This document shows, piece by piece, positions 1 through 8,049 of a stretch of 64,000 nucleotides of DNA. The stretch's first letter is position 1. Each line of letters begins with the position of its first letter. The DNA comes from Dactylosporangium sp. AC04546 (GTDB lineage Bacteria > Actinomycetota > Actinomycetes > Mycobacteriales > Micromonosporaceae), in assembly GCF_022095675.1 (NCBI RefSeq), contig NZ_JAHYSG010000034.1, positions 41,121 through 105,120 on the forward strand, written 5' to 3'. The notes under the pieces are model-generated. The model was given only the letters and a program-made list of their open reading frames with translations, ran no database searches and was not told where the DNA came from. A program made the position numbers and the translations under genes.

Positions 1-704
1 GTCATCTGCTGCACCATCGGTACAGCCGCACCCCGCGCGAGCGGACCGAGATCTACGACCCGGCGGTGACCACCTGGCTGACCGCCGCCCGCTCGTACTA
101 CCCGCGCCTGCTCGGCGGCCTGTACCTCGTGGAGCTGCTGTCCATCGTGCTCGCCCTGCTGCCGGCGGCCGGCTGGCGCTGGCTGGTGCACCGCACCGAC
201 AGTCTCGACTCGGTCACCGGCCTGCTGTTCGATCGGGTGTCCCGCCGCGAGCAGCTGCGCCGGTTCCGCCTGGAGTCGGTCGCGATCGTCGTGACGTACA
301 CCGGCTCGGCCCTGGCCTACGGCCCGCACCTGTGGCTGCTGGGCATCGCCGTCGGCGCCCGCGCGCTGCTGGTGTCACTGGCCGACAACGCCTACCACTA
401 CCGCACCCGGCTGGAGCGCCCGCTCGACGCGATGAACCTGCGCCTGCCCCGCGGCATGGAGCTGTTCGTCCTGGCCTTCAACCTGCACCAGGTGCACCAC
501 CGCCACCCGGGCCTGCGCTGGCACGAGCTGCGCGCGGCGTTCGTCGCCGACCGCGACGAGTTCCACCTGGGGTGGTTCACGGCCGTGGCACGGCAGTTCC
601 AGGGCCCGGTGCCGGCGACGGCGGAGGAGGTGCGTCCGCTGCCTGCCGCAGACCGAACGCCGTCGGCGACGGCCCCTGCTCCCGCAGCACCGCCAGCCGC
701 CTGA
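1..704 (+). CDS. Fatty acid desaturase family membrane protein, 5' end outside window
   Basis: The frame is open from the window edge (codons in phase with position 3) to a TGA at 702-704, so the start lies upstream; about 233 residues are visible. Two HxxHH histidine boxes are seen: HLLHH in the first visible codons and HQVHH at 486-500. Hydrophobic stretches lie between them. Paired His boxes ligating a di-iron centre are the signature of membrane fatty acid desaturases and related hydroxylases or ketolases. The tail is Pro/Ala-rich. The 3' end overlaps the convergent DUF3291 gene by about 128 bp. A GTG at 66 could start a shorter product, but it would lose the first His box, so I prefer the truncated reading. 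The substrate cannot be told. Confidence 0.75.
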   Translation, partial: HLLHHRYSRTPRERTEIYDPAVTTWLTAARSYYPRLLGGLYLVELLSIVLALLPAAGWRWLVHRTDSLDSVTGLLFDRVSRREQLRRFRLESVAIVVTYTGSALAYGPHLWLLGIAVGARALLVSLADNAYHYRTRLERPLDAMNLRLPRGMELFVLAFNLHQVHHRHPGLRWHELRAAFVADRDEFHLGWFTAVARQFQGPVPATAEEVRPLPAADRTPSATAPAPAAPPAA

Positions 705-1059
705 GCCCGTCGTCGATCGTCGGCCGCTCACCCGCGACCACCCACCACAGCGCCGTCGAGGGCTGCTCCACCGGCACGAACCAGTCGCCGCGCCGTCTGA
801 TGAACGAGGCGTGGCGCGTGCGGTACACGAACTCGTGCATCGGCTCGTATCCGGTCCACACCGAGAGGTTGACGACCAGGCCGTCCTGGCTCACCGGCCG
901 GCCGTCACCGAACTGCCAGACGAACCCGCGGCTGTTGCTCGCCAGTTGCCCGATCCGCGCCATGGCCGACACGAACCCCGACATCACCGGTTCGTCGAGC
1001 CCGGCCCGTGGCCGCGCCACGTTGATCTGCGCGAGGTGATGCTCCACCACGTCGACCAC
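577..1059 (-). CDS. DUF3291 domain-containing protein
   Basis: About 160 residues beginning at a GTG on the minus strand. The N-terminal HLAQINVARP segment, the following SGFVSAMARIGQLA helix and the later YRTRHASFIRRRGDWF block resemble DUF3291, a small alpha/beta-barrel-like family related to antibiotic-biosynthesis monooxygenase folds and of unknown function. The C-terminal 25 residues are Pro/Ala-rich and fall in the overlap with the convergent desaturase. An upstream extension to 1206 is open but has composition like an antisense shadow, so I start at the GTG just before HLAQIN; GTG codons at 1050 and 1047 are alternatives. It is divergent from the gene starting near 1083, leaving only about 24 bp for both promoters. 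Confidence 0.7.
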   Translation of the reverse strand: MVDVVEHHLAQINVARPRAGLDEPVMSGFVSAMARIGQLASNSRGFVWQFGDGRPVSQDGLVVNLSVWTGYEPMHEFVYRTRHASFIRRRGDWFVPVEQPSTALWWVVAGERPTIDDGLRRLAVLREQGPSPTAFGLRQAADAPPPPSPAPGPGTAVPRP

Positions 1060-1082
1060 CGGTGGAGCGTACCGTTGGCGCC

Positions 1083-1595
1083 GTGGAGTGGGAGACGCTC
1101 CCCGCCGATCTACGCGAGCGGCTCGACGGGGAGCTACGGCAGTCTCGGGTCCTGCCGGCGGTCCAGTTACTGCTGGCCGCGGGCAGCTACGCGCGCACGG
1201 AAGCACACCGCTTGATCATCGAGCGTTTCCATGAGTTGTACCCTCCGCGCCCGCCGGCGGTCCCGACCCTCCTACGCTCGGCCCGTTCCCTGCGCGACCC
1301 GGTAGCCGCGATCGAGGCCAGATGGGACGCCGACGGCCGAGGCTGGCACGTGGCACTCGTCGCGATCGTGGAACGCCCGGGCCCGTCCCACGAGCGCTAC
1401 TCGGAGTCCCGTCTGGGCACGTTCCGCCACGGCGGCGACCTACGCCTGTTCGGCGGCCTGGTCCCGGCCTGGCCGGAGTCGGCCGAGGCCACGATGGCCG
1501 GCCAGGCGGTGGCCCGCCAGCTGGACGTCCCGTTCCACTTCACCAACCCGTCGTCGCCGGACACGGACCTCCCCCGCTGGTGGGACACCCACTGA
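1083..1595 (+). CDS. Hypothetical protein, about 170 aa
   Basis: I do not recognise the family. The predicted product is soluble, begins VEWETLPADLRERL and has two parts: an N-terminal helical region of about 60 residues and a C-terminal region with beta-like patterns and a WHVALVAIVERPG strand. There is no signal peptide or membrane segment. A GTG at 1062 would add seven residues; the GTG at 1083 gives a more natural N terminus. It is divergent from the DUF3291 gene and about 43 bp upstream of the lipoprotein hydrolase. Its frame is distinct and codon usage matches its neighbours, so it is probably real. Confidence 0.6.
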   Translation: MEWETLPADLRERLDGELRQSRVLPAVQLLLAAGSYARTEAHRLIIERFHELYPPRPPAVPTLLRSARSLRDPVAAIEARWDADGRGWHVALVAIVERPGPSHERYSESRLGTFRHGGDLRLFGGLVPAWPESAEATMAGQAVARQLDVPFHFTNPSSPDTDLPRWWDTH

Positions 1596-1638
1596 CCGGC
1601 CGCGTTGTCCGCGTTCGACCGGGTGGCATGATCGGGCG

Positions 1639-2970
1639 GTGGGAGTCGGACGGCGGGCGGTGCTCGGGGGCGGTGTGGCCGCCCTGGTCAGTGCGTGCGG
1701 CAGCCGGCCGTCGCCGGCCGGCGCGCCTTCCACAACACCGAGCGCCACCGCGGCTGCGCCCGCGCGGACCGGGGCCGCCGAGACGCCCGAGCAGGTCGTA
1801 TTCACGCCCGGGCGGACCGTCGTGCCGTTGCAAACGCCGGCCGGATACGCCAAACCGCTCAACACGGTCATCACCAGGTACCTGGCGCCCAACCCCGACC
1901 ATCCGAAGTACCCCGCCTACGCCGGGGCCGTGCTGCTCGTCGCCGTCGACGGGCAGGTCACGGTTCACGAAGCGGTCGGCGACGCGCTTCGCTACGGGAC
2001 CGGGCCTGCCGAGCTTCCCAAGGCGCAGCGGGTCGCAATGCGCAGCGACGCCATCTTCGACCTCGCCAGTATCACCAAAGTGTTCACGGCCCTGCTGGTG
2101 TTGCAGCTGGTCGACCAGGGGAAGGTCCGGCTCGACGCCCCCGTTGCGGACTACCTGCCGCACTTCGGAAAACAGCAGGTCACCGTCGGCATGGTGCTCG
2201 CGCACACCGGAGCGTTGCCCGGGAGTGTCAGCTTTGCCGGGGCCAAGGACAACACCGAGCGGTGGAACCGGGTCCTCACCGCGCCGCTCGTTGCGCAGTC
2301 GAAGCCTGGGACCACGTTCCGGTACAGCGGCGTCGGGATCATGGTCCTCGGGCTGCTCGTCGAGAAGCTCACCGGGCTCAGCCTCGACGCCGCCGTCCAG
2401 GAGCGCATCGCGAAGCCGCTCGGGCTGCGGGACACCATGTTCACGCCGCTCAAACGGCTGCAGAAGGACGATCCGCGGCTGGTTGCCACCGAGGCCCGTA
2501 AAGCCCGTGGGCTGACCCGCGGCGTCGTCCACGACGATCTCTGCCTGGCGCTCGGGGGTGTCGCCGGTCATGCCGGGATGTTCGGGACCGCGGCCGACCT
2601 CGCCGTCGTCGGGCAGATGCTCGTCAACGGTGGGGAGTACAACCAGCAGCGCATCCTGTCCGAACGTACCGTCCGGACGATGATCACCAACGTGAACCAG
2701 GGGCTGCCGGCGATCGATGCCGAGCGTCCGACGCGGTCGGCTGACCATGGGCTCGGGGTCGAGCTCAAACAGCCCTGGTTCATGGGGCGGCTGGCCCGCC
2801 CCGTCACGTTCGGGCATACCGGGTTCACCGGTACCTCGCTCGTCGTCGATCCTGATCGGCGGCTCGTGGTCGTCCTGCTCACCAATCGCGCACATCCGGA
2901 CTGGACCCGCGCCAACCCGGACAAGCCGCGCGTGGCCGTCGCCGACGTGCTCGCCGACGCACTTCAGTGA
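1639..2970 (+). CDS. Serine hydrolase of the beta-lactamase/DD-peptidase (class C-like) family, predicted lipoprotein
   Basis: 443 residues from a GTG start. The N terminus has two arginines, a hydrophobic stretch and a LVSAC lipobox near residue 20, so the enzyme is probably a lipoprotein on the outer face of the membrane. The SxxK motif is SITK with the catalytic serine in DLASITKVF. A YSG triad equivalent follows the FRYSGVG block and an HTG motif is in FGHTGFTGT, the order expected for penicillin-binding protein-like esterases and peptidases. The C-terminal VVLLTNRAHP block is typical of beta-lactamase-family hydrolases related to EstB-type esterases. Substrate unknown: cell-wall peptides or esters are both plausible. 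It stands alone, convergent to the next gene. Confidence 0.85.
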   Translation: MGVGRRAVLGGGVAALVSACGSRPSPAGAPSTTPSATAAAPARTGAAETPEQVVFTPGRTVVPLQTPAGYAKPLNTVITRYLAPNPDHPKYPAYAGAVLLVAVDGQVTVHEAVGDALRYGTGPAELPKAQRVAMRSDAIFDLASITKVFTALLVLQLVDQGKVRLDAPVADYLPHFGKQQVTVGMVLAHTGALPGSVSFAGAKDNTERWNRVLTAPLVAQSKPGTTFRYSGVGIMVLGLLVEKLTGLSLDAAVQERIAKPLGLRDTMFTPLKRLQKDDPRLVATEARKARGLTRGVVHDDLCLALGGVAGHAGMFGTAADLAVVGQMLVNGGEYNQQRILSERTVRTMITNVNQGLPAIDAERPTRSADHGLGVELKQPWFMGRLARPVTFGHTGFTGTSLVVDPDRRLVVVLLTNRAHPDWTRANPDKPRVAVADVLADALQ

Positions 2971-3019
2971 GCGGTGTCGCACGATCGTGAGCGAACGCGC
3001 AAAGCCTGCGCAACCAACC

Positions 3020-3526
3020 TCAGATGAAGCGTGGGCGGGCGCCCGGAGCCGGCACGTCCTGTGCCCGGGTCCGGGCGCCCCGCGGTGCCGGGCGCGCGGT
3101 GAGCGCTGCCGTGTCGCCGCCGCGGTTCGGTACCGGCGGGCGACCACCTCGGACACTGCGGGTGCCGGCCGCCACTACCGCCGCCGGCACGGCCTCCAGG
3201 AAGCGAGCAAGGTTGTAGTGGCATTCCCGGGCGCGCAGATAGGAACGGCTGGAGATGCCGACGACCGCGCCGGCGAGGTCCACCCGCCAGACCCAGTGTC
3301 CCGACGACTCGACGGCGGCCACGGTACTGCGAAGGGCCGAAAACCCGTCGCGCAAGGACTGGACGGCTTCGCGGCTGGCCGCCAGGCTGTCGAACGTGCG
3401 CGCGGCGCGGCCGAGGGGGCGGTTGTTCGGCGACACGAGCATCCAGGTCACGGCCTCGGCCATCGCGCCGGGATCATCGACGGCGACCGCGGCCAACGCT
3501 AAGAAGACGAACCTCGCCTGCTGCAC
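3020..3526 (-). CDS. DUF1508/YegP-like domain protein
   Basis: 168 residues from a GTG at 3526, chosen because GGAGG lies 8 nt upstream; a longer open frame to 3622 has no good ribosome site. The middle (SLAASREAVQSLRDGF, then SSGHWVWRVDLAGAVVGISSRSY and RECHYNLARFLEAVP) follows the pattern of the YegP/DUF1508 fold: a query-strand GHWxWR, a 'VVxxSSRxY' strand and a helix ending in FL. In some actinobacterial proteins this domain is repeated or appended to disordered tails; here the last 60 residues are Pro/Arg-rich and probably disordered. Function unknown. It is divergent from the PhoD gene. Confidence 0.65.
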   Translation of the reverse strand: MQQARFVFLALAAVAVDDPGAMAEAVTWMLVSPNNRPLGRAARTFDSLAASREAVQSLRDGFSALRSTVAAVESSGHWVWRVDLAGAVVGISSRSYLRARECHYNLARFLEAVPAAVVAAGTRSVRGGRPPVPNRGGDTAALTARPAPRGARTRAQDVPAPGARPRFI

Positions 3527-3711
3527 TCCCCCGCCCTCCGCCCGCCTGTCCACGTTCTGGGACACACGTTCGGGACAGCGCATGACCTTCGTTGCGTGTG
3601 CATCTGCACGCCGGACATGCAAGAGATGAACAACGGGAAGGGACGCGGGCGTTGCTATGCCCAGGTTTTCCCGTCAATCGGACAAAGCTTGATCGGTGTT
3701 CATCTCTGCTC

Positions 3712-3725
3712 GATAGACGTCGGTC
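3712..3725 (+). promoter_or_regulatory. 14-mer GATAGACGTCGGTC shared with the ricin-like gene upstream region
   Basis: The sequence GATAGACGTCGGTC ends immediately before the ATG of the PhoD gene and occurs again, in the sense orientation, upstream of the secreted ricin-like gene at 6173-6186. The match is exact over 14 bp, contains the palindrome GACGTC and is found at no other place I noticed in the window. Both downstream genes encode exported proteins. A regulator site or promoter element is the simplest reading; the role is inference. Confidence 0.4.
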
Positions 3726-5240
3726 ATGACGCTTTCGATGAACCGGCGCACCCTGTTCGGCGCCTCGGCCGCGGCCGCCGCCGCGGGTGTGCTCCTGCCG
3801 CGGCCGGCCGCGGCGTTCGTGCCGTCCGGCCGCCCGGTGCTCACGCACGGCGTGCAGAGCGGCGAGGTGAACGGCACGTCGGCGTACGTGTGGACGCGGG
3901 CCGACCGGGCCGGCCGCATGTACGTCGACGTCAGCGACCGGCCCGACTTCAAGCACGCCCGCCGGCTGCGCGGCCCGGTCGTGACCGCCGAGGGCGACTT
4001 CACCGGCAAGCTGCGGCTGACCGGCCTGCGCCCCGGCGAGCGCACGTACTACCGGGTCCAGGTCGACGGCGACCACCCGAGCGCGCCGCTGACCGGCTCG
4101 TTCGGCTTCCCCGACCGGCACAAGCCGATCCGGTTCGTGTGGACGGGCGACATCAACGGCCAGGGCTGGGGCATCAATCCGGATCTGGGCGGGATGCGGA
4201 TCTTCGGGGCGATGCGCGCGCTGCGGCCCGACTTCTACCTGTGCAGCGGCGACACCGTCTACTCCGACGGCCCGCTGGCCGAGTCGGTCACGCTGCCCGA
4301 CGGCCGGGTCTGGCGGAACATCGTCACGCCGGCCAAGTCGAAGGTCGCCGAGACGCTCGACGAGTACCGCGGGCAGTTCGCGTACAACCTGCTCGACGCC
4401 AACCTGAAGGGGTTCCTGGCCGAGGTACCGCAGCTCAACCAGTGGGACGACCACGAGGTCACCAACAACTGGTACCCGGGCGAGGTCCTCAACGACGCCC
4501 GGTACACCGAGCAGCGGGTGGACGTCCTCGCCGCCCGGGCCCGGCAGGCGTTCTTCGAGTGGACGCCGCTCGAGCCCGGCAAGGTGTACCGCCAGTACTC
4601 CTACGGCCCGCTCCTGGACGTCTTCAAGCTCGACATGCGGACGTACAAGGACACGAACGACGCCAACACGTACGCCGACCCCAAGCGCGGCCTGCTCGGC
4701 CCCGACCAGCGGGCCTGGCTCATCCGGTCGCTGCTGCAGTCGCGGGCGACGTGGAAGGTCATCGCGATCGACCTCCCGCTCGGCCTGGTCGTGCCGGACG
4801 GCGCGACCGCGCAGGAGGGCGTGGCCCAGGGCGACGGCGGCGCGCCGCTCGGTCGCGAGCTGGAGTTCGCCACGGTACTGCGGGCGGCGCACCGCGCGGG
4901 CGTGACCGGCATCGTGTTCCTGACCGCCGACGTGCACTACACGGCGGCGCACCACTACGACCCGGCGCGCGCGGCGGTGCAGGACTTCACGCCGTTCTGG
5001 GAGTTCGTCTCCGGCCCGGCCAACGCGGGCGCGTTCGGCCCCAACGCGCTGGACGGCACGTTCGGCCCGCAGGCGGCGTTCGTGCACGCCCCGCCGGTGG
5101 CCAACACGTCGCCGCTGGACGGCTTCCAGCACTTCGGCGAGGTCGAGATCAACCCGTGGTCGCGGGACTTCACGGTGCGGCTGCGCGACCTGACCGGCGC
5201 GGTGCTGTGGAGCACCACCCTGGAGGCGCCGCGGAGGTAG
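3726..5240 (+). CDS. phoD: PhoD-family alkaline phosphatase/phosphodiesterase, Tat-exported
   Basis: 504 residues. The N terminus has a twin-arginine signal (NRRTLFG) followed by an Ala-rich hydrophobic stretch ending at AAAF, so export is by Tat. A fibronectin-like N-terminal domain (about 35-135) precedes the metallophosphatase core. Seen motifs are SGDTVYSDG, WDDHEVTNNW and TADVHYTAAHHY, which in PhoD carry the Fe/Ca ligands. Length is as expected. Known members release phosphate from phosphodiesters and wall teichoic acid outside the cell. A second ATG four codons downstream (at 3738) also leaves the RR motif. I see no Pho-box-like repeats. A 14-bp element shared with another secreted gene abuts the start. 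Confidence 0.88.
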   Translation: MTLSMNRRTLFGASAAAAAAGVLLPRPAAAFVPSGRPVLTHGVQSGEVNGTSAYVWTRADRAGRMYVDVSDRPDFKHARRLRGPVVTAEGDFTGKLRLTGLRPGERTYYRVQVDGDHPSAPLTGSFGFPDRHKPIRFVWTGDINGQGWGINPDLGGMRIFGAMRALRPDFYLCSGDTVYSDGPLAESVTLPDGRVWRNIVTPAKSKVAETLDEYRGQFAYNLLDANLKGFLAEVPQLNQWDDHEVTNNWYPGEVLNDARYTEQRVDVLAARARQAFFEWTPLEPGKVYRQYSYGPLLDVFKLDMRTYKDTNDANTYADPKRGLLGPDQRAWLIRSLLQSRATWKVIAIDLPLGLVVPDGATAQEGVAQGDGGAPLGRELEFATVLRAAHRAGVTGIVFLTADVHYTAAHHYDPARAAVQDFTPFWEFVSGPANAGAFGPNALDGTFGPQAAFVHAPPVANTSPLDGFQHFGEVEINPWSRDFTVRLRDLTGAVLWSTTLEAPRR

Positions 5241-5250
5241 CCTGCTCGGC

Positions 5251-5634
5251 GTGGCTCACTACAGCAGGCTGCACGCGATCGTGCTCGACGTCCCGGCCGA
5301 CGACCACGCCGCGACGGTGGCGTTCTGGGAGGGCGCGCTGGGCCAGGCGGTCCCGCGCGTCGAGAAGTATCCGGAGTTCCACGGCACCCTGCTGGAGCAC
5401 CAGCGGATGCTGTTCCTCGCGCAGCGGCTCGGCGAGGGCGGCCCGCGGGTGCATCTGGACATCCACACCGACGACCTGGTCGCGGAGGTTGCCCGCCTGG
5501 AGGCCCTCGGCGCGACCCGCGTCGAGGGCGCCGGCCCGTGGCAGGTCATGCGCGACCCGTCGGGCCAGGTGTTCTGCGTGGTGGCCGACAAGCCGGGCAC
5601 CCTGAACGACGAGAACGCCCGCCGCTGGGAGTGA
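5251..5634 (+). CDS. VOC family (glyoxalase/dioxygenase-like) protein
   Basis: 127 residues from a GTG 10 bp after the phosphatase stop, so probably cotranscribed. Single VOC module: LHAIVLDVPADDHAATVAFWEGALG at the N terminus, a central HLDIHTDD strand and a C-terminal MRDPSGQVFCVV strand, the usual beta-alpha-beta-beta-beta pair arrangement. Metal ligands are not all obvious, so it may be a non-enzymatic binding member. The stop codon lies in the loop of a 13-bp hairpin that probably ends transcription. Confidence 0.78.
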   Translation: MAHYSRLHAIVLDVPADDHAATVAFWEGALGQAVPRVEKYPEFHGTLLEHQRMLFLAQRLGEGGPRVHLDIHTDDLVAEVARLEALGATRVEGAGPWQVMRDPSGQVFCVVADKPGTLNDENARRWE

Positions 5635-5647
5635 CCAGCGGCGGGCG
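5616..5647. terminator. Hairpin terminator between convergent genes, 13-bp stem
   Basis: CGCCCGCCGCTGG at 5616-5628 is the exact reverse complement of CCAGCGGCGGGCG at 5635-5647, with a 6-nt loop that holds the VOC stop codon. It sits between the convergent VOC and ricin-like genes and can serve both. There is no U-tract, as is common in actinobacteria. Confidence 0.7.
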
Positions 5648-5655
5648 CCGCCGGC

Positions 5656-6150
5656 CTAGTAGATGGCGAACTGCTGGTCGGCGGTGCCGGGCACGCCGTT
5701 GATCCAGGTCGAGCAGGCGTCCATGTAGAGGGCATTCACGTAGGCCGTCTCCATGCACCTGCTCCAGTAGTTGTTGACGAACACCAGCGTGCCGTTCGGC
5801 TGGGTGATGCCGATCCACTGCTGTGAGGTGCCGCCGTTGCAGCTGCCGGATCCTTGTACGTACACGGAGTTGATCACGAGCGCGTCGAGACAGTTGCCGT
5901 TGCGGCTCTTGATCAGGTACACCGCCGAGCCGTTGAGCCAGGCGTAGATCTCGAACTGGAAGACCTGGTTCCACTCGATGTTGCAGGGCTCGATGGTCGG
6001 CGAGGAGTTCGGGCCGTTCTCCTGGATGCAGCGATTTTCCTTGTTGTTCCTGGCATGCAGGTACGTGATGTCCGCGGAGGCGGGCTGCGCCCCGCCGAGG
6101 ACGGCCAACAGGACGATGGACAGACCGGCGACGAAGCGACGCACGTTCAT
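5656..6150 (-). CDS. Secreted ricin-type beta-trefoil-like protein
   Basis: 164 residues with a clear Sec signal peptide (NVRRFVAGLSIVLLAVLG, cleavage after ASA near residue 26). The mature part is about 138 residues with six cysteines and repeated GNCLDA and SQQW type segments, like the QxW repeats of ricin B-type beta-trefoil lectins. The length equals one trefoil domain with no attached enzyme, so the protein may be a free carbohydrate-binding lectin. An AAGAGGGAG ribosome site precedes the ATG, and a 14-mer shared with the PhoD gene lies 23 bp upstream. The trefoil call is from pattern only; I could not confirm all three repeats. Confidence 0.65.
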   Translation of the reverse strand: MNVRRFVAGLSIVLLAVLGGAQPASADITYLHARNNKENRCIQENGPNSSPTIEPCNIEWNQVFQFEIYAWLNGSAVYLIKSRNGNCLDALVINSVYVQGSGSCNGGTSQQWIGITQPNGTLVFVNNYWSRCMETAYVNALYMDACSTWINGVPGTADQQFAIY

Positions 6151-6172
6151 GCGTGGATCTCCCTCTTGGGTA

Positions 6173-6186
6173 GACCGACGTCTATC
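6173..6186 (-). promoter_or_regulatory. 14-mer GATAGACGTCGGTC upstream of the ricin-like gene
   Basis: Exact minus-strand copy of the 14-mer that abuts the PhoD start at 3712-3725. Here it ends 23 bp before the ATG. The identical sequence in front of two exported-protein genes on opposite strands suggests shared control; this is inference. Confidence 0.4.
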
Positions 6187-6236
6187 AGTTCGGTAATCAA
6201 ATGGTAACTGAGCGTCGATCCTTGGGGAAGATTCCT

Positions 6237-6279
6237 GAAAAAGAAGGGCGGCGCCCCCGAAGCCGGGAGGCGCCGCCCT
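6237..6279 (-). terminator. Rho-independent terminator of zwf
   Basis: Read on the minus strand, an 11-bp perfect stem (AGGGCGGCGCC with GGCGCCGCCCT) and a 13-nt loop are followed by TTCTTTTTC. The U-tract makes this the most classical intrinsic terminator in the window. It lies 12 bp beyond the zwf stop and also insulates the ricin-like gene. Confidence 0.9.
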
Positions 6280-6291
6280 GTGCGAGGAACG

Positions 6292-7794
6292 TCAGGCGAC
6301 CGTGTTGCGCCAGGCGCGGCCGCTGCGGCCGATCAGGCGGTCGCCGTCCGTCGGGCCCCAGGACGCCGCCTCGTACGTCGGGATCGGGCTGGTGTCCTGG
6401 GCCCAGCGCTCGATGATCGGGTCGACGATGCGCCAGCACTGCTCGACCTCGTCCGAGCGGATGAACAGCGTCGTGTCGCCGATCAGGGCGTCGAGCAGCA
6501 GGCGCTCGTAGGCCTCCGGGGACTCCTCGCGGAACGTCTTGTCGTACGAGAAGTCCATGCTCGCCGAGCGGACCCGGAACGAGTGGCCGGGGACCTTCGC
6601 GCCGAAGCGCAGCGCGATGCCCTCGTCGGGCTGGATGCGCAGGATCAGCGCGTCGGGCTGCAGCTCGGTGAGCTGCGAGTCGGGGATCGGCAGGTGCGGC
6701 GGGCGCTGGAACTGCAGCGCCACCTCGGTGACCCGGCTGGGCAACCGCTTTCCCGTGCGCACGTAGAAAGGAACGCCCTTCCAGCGCCAGTTGTCGACGT
6801 CGAGTCGCAGCGCCGCGTACGTCTCGGTGCGGGAGAGCGGGTCGACGCCGGGCTCCTCGCGGTACCCGGGCATGAGCTCCTCGCGGGTGCCACCGCGCGT
6901 GTACTGCCCGCGCACCGAGATGTCGTCGATGTCGCGGCCCTTCGGCAGGCGGATGGCCTGCAGCAGCTTCACCTTCTCGTTGCGCACGGCCTCCGCGCTG
7001 AACGACGCCGGCGGCTCCATGAGGGCGAGCGCGAGGACCTGGAGCACGTGGTTCTGCACGATGTCGCGCATCGCGCCGGCGTGCTCGTAGAAGCTGCCGC
7101 GGGTGCCGACGCCGAGCGTCTCGGCCACGGTGATCTGCACGTGGTCGACCCAGGTGCGGTCCCAGATCGGCTGGAAGATGGAGTTGGCGAACCGCAGCGC
7201 CAGCACGTTCTGGACGGTGTCCTTGCCCAGGTAGTGGTCGATGCGGAAGACCTGCGCCTCGTCGAACGCCGCGTGGACGGTCTGGTCGAGCTGCTTGGCG
7301 CTGCGCTCGTCGTGCCCGTAGGGCTTCTCGATGACCAGCCGCGCGAACGAGCCATCGCGGGCCTGGTTCAGCCCGGCGCCGGCGAGGCCGTTGATGACGA
7401 GCGGGAACGCCTCGGCCGGGGTCGAGAGGTAGAACACCCGGTTGCCGGCGGTGCCGCGCTGCACGTCGAGCTCGTCCAGGACGGCCGCCAGCCGCTTGTA
7501 GGTCTCGGGGTCGTCATAGCCGCCCGCGATGTACCGCACCGCGCCCGCGAGCTGCGGCATGCCCGACAGCCCCTTGTCGCCGAGCACGTTGTGGATGAAC
7601 TTCTCGTCGTCCATCGGCGTGCGGGCGACGCCGACCACCGCGAACCGCTCGTGGAGACGGTTGTGCCGGGCGAGGCTCTCGATGGCCGGGATCAGCTTGC
7701 GCCGGGTGAGGTCTCCGGACGCGCCGAAGATGACCACCGTCGCGGGCGGGGCGTGCCGGTTGTCGGACTCCTGCAGGACCGTGTCGGTTGACAT
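6292..7794 (-). CDS. zwf: Glucose-6-phosphate 1-dehydrogenase
   Basis: 500 residues. Catalyses the first, NADPH-forming step of the oxidative pentose phosphate pathway in the cytoplasm. The N-terminal dinucleotide motif GASGDLTRRKL is at about 23-33 and the active-site RIDHYLGKDTVQN motif with its catalytic His/Lys neighbours is central. The C-terminal half is the G6PD dimer domain. The frame is open upstream to 8034, but the ATG at 7794 has AAAGAGG at 9 nt and gives the family's normal N terminus. It stands alone here; the partner genes of the transaldolase/opcA operon common in actinobacteria are absent, so this may be a second, unlinked zwf copy. gnd is about 40 kb away. Confidence 0.95.
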   Translation of the reverse strand: MSTDTVLQESDNRHAPPATVVIFGASGDLTRRKLIPAIESLARHNRLHERFAVVGVARTPMDDEKFIHNVLGDKGLSGMPQLAGAVRYIAGGYDDPETYKRLAAVLDELDVQRGTAGNRVFYLSTPAEAFPLVINGLAGAGLNQARDGSFARLVIEKPYGHDERSAKQLDQTVHAAFDEAQVFRIDHYLGKDTVQNVLALRFANSIFQPIWDRTWVDHVQITVAETLGVGTRGSFYEHAGAMRDIVQNHVLQVLALALMEPPASFSAEAVRNEKVKLLQAIRLPKGRDIDDISVRGQYTRGGTREELMPGYREEPGVDPLSRTETYAALRLDVDNWRWKGVPFYVRTGKRLPSRVTEVALQFQRPPHLPIPDSQLTELQPDALILRIQPDEGIALRFGAKVPGHSFRVRSASMDFSYDKTFREESPEAYERLLLDALIGDTTLFIRSDEVEQCWRIVDPIIERWAQDTSPIPTYEAASWGPTDGDRLIGRSGRAWRNTVA

Positions 7795-8049
7795 GGATGC
7801 GCGCCTCTTTCGTCGGACTGCCGCCGTGACACTACGAGGCAACCGCTGCGCGCAGCAACGATCCCGGACCGTGACCGGCGTCTCGATGATTCGAAGGTAC
7901 CTGTCGTGCGTCAACGTCCGGAAAGCGCCGTCCCGACGGGCCATGACGAACACCGAACAGCCGAAGCGCGGAAACTTTTCGCCCGGCAGCCTGATCTCAC
8001 CGACGTTCCTTTCCCCTGAGACCCCTCGTACCATCGTCTGGAGCCCCCG

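Noticed and set aside
2980..2989. Palindrome CACGATCGTG after the lipoprotein hydrolase
   Set aside because: Only 10 bp without a loop or U-tract; too weak to call a terminator or operator.
6280..7791. Open plus-strand frame of about 500 codons opposite zwf
   Set aside because: Antisense shadow of zwf; no start signal and no recognisable domain.
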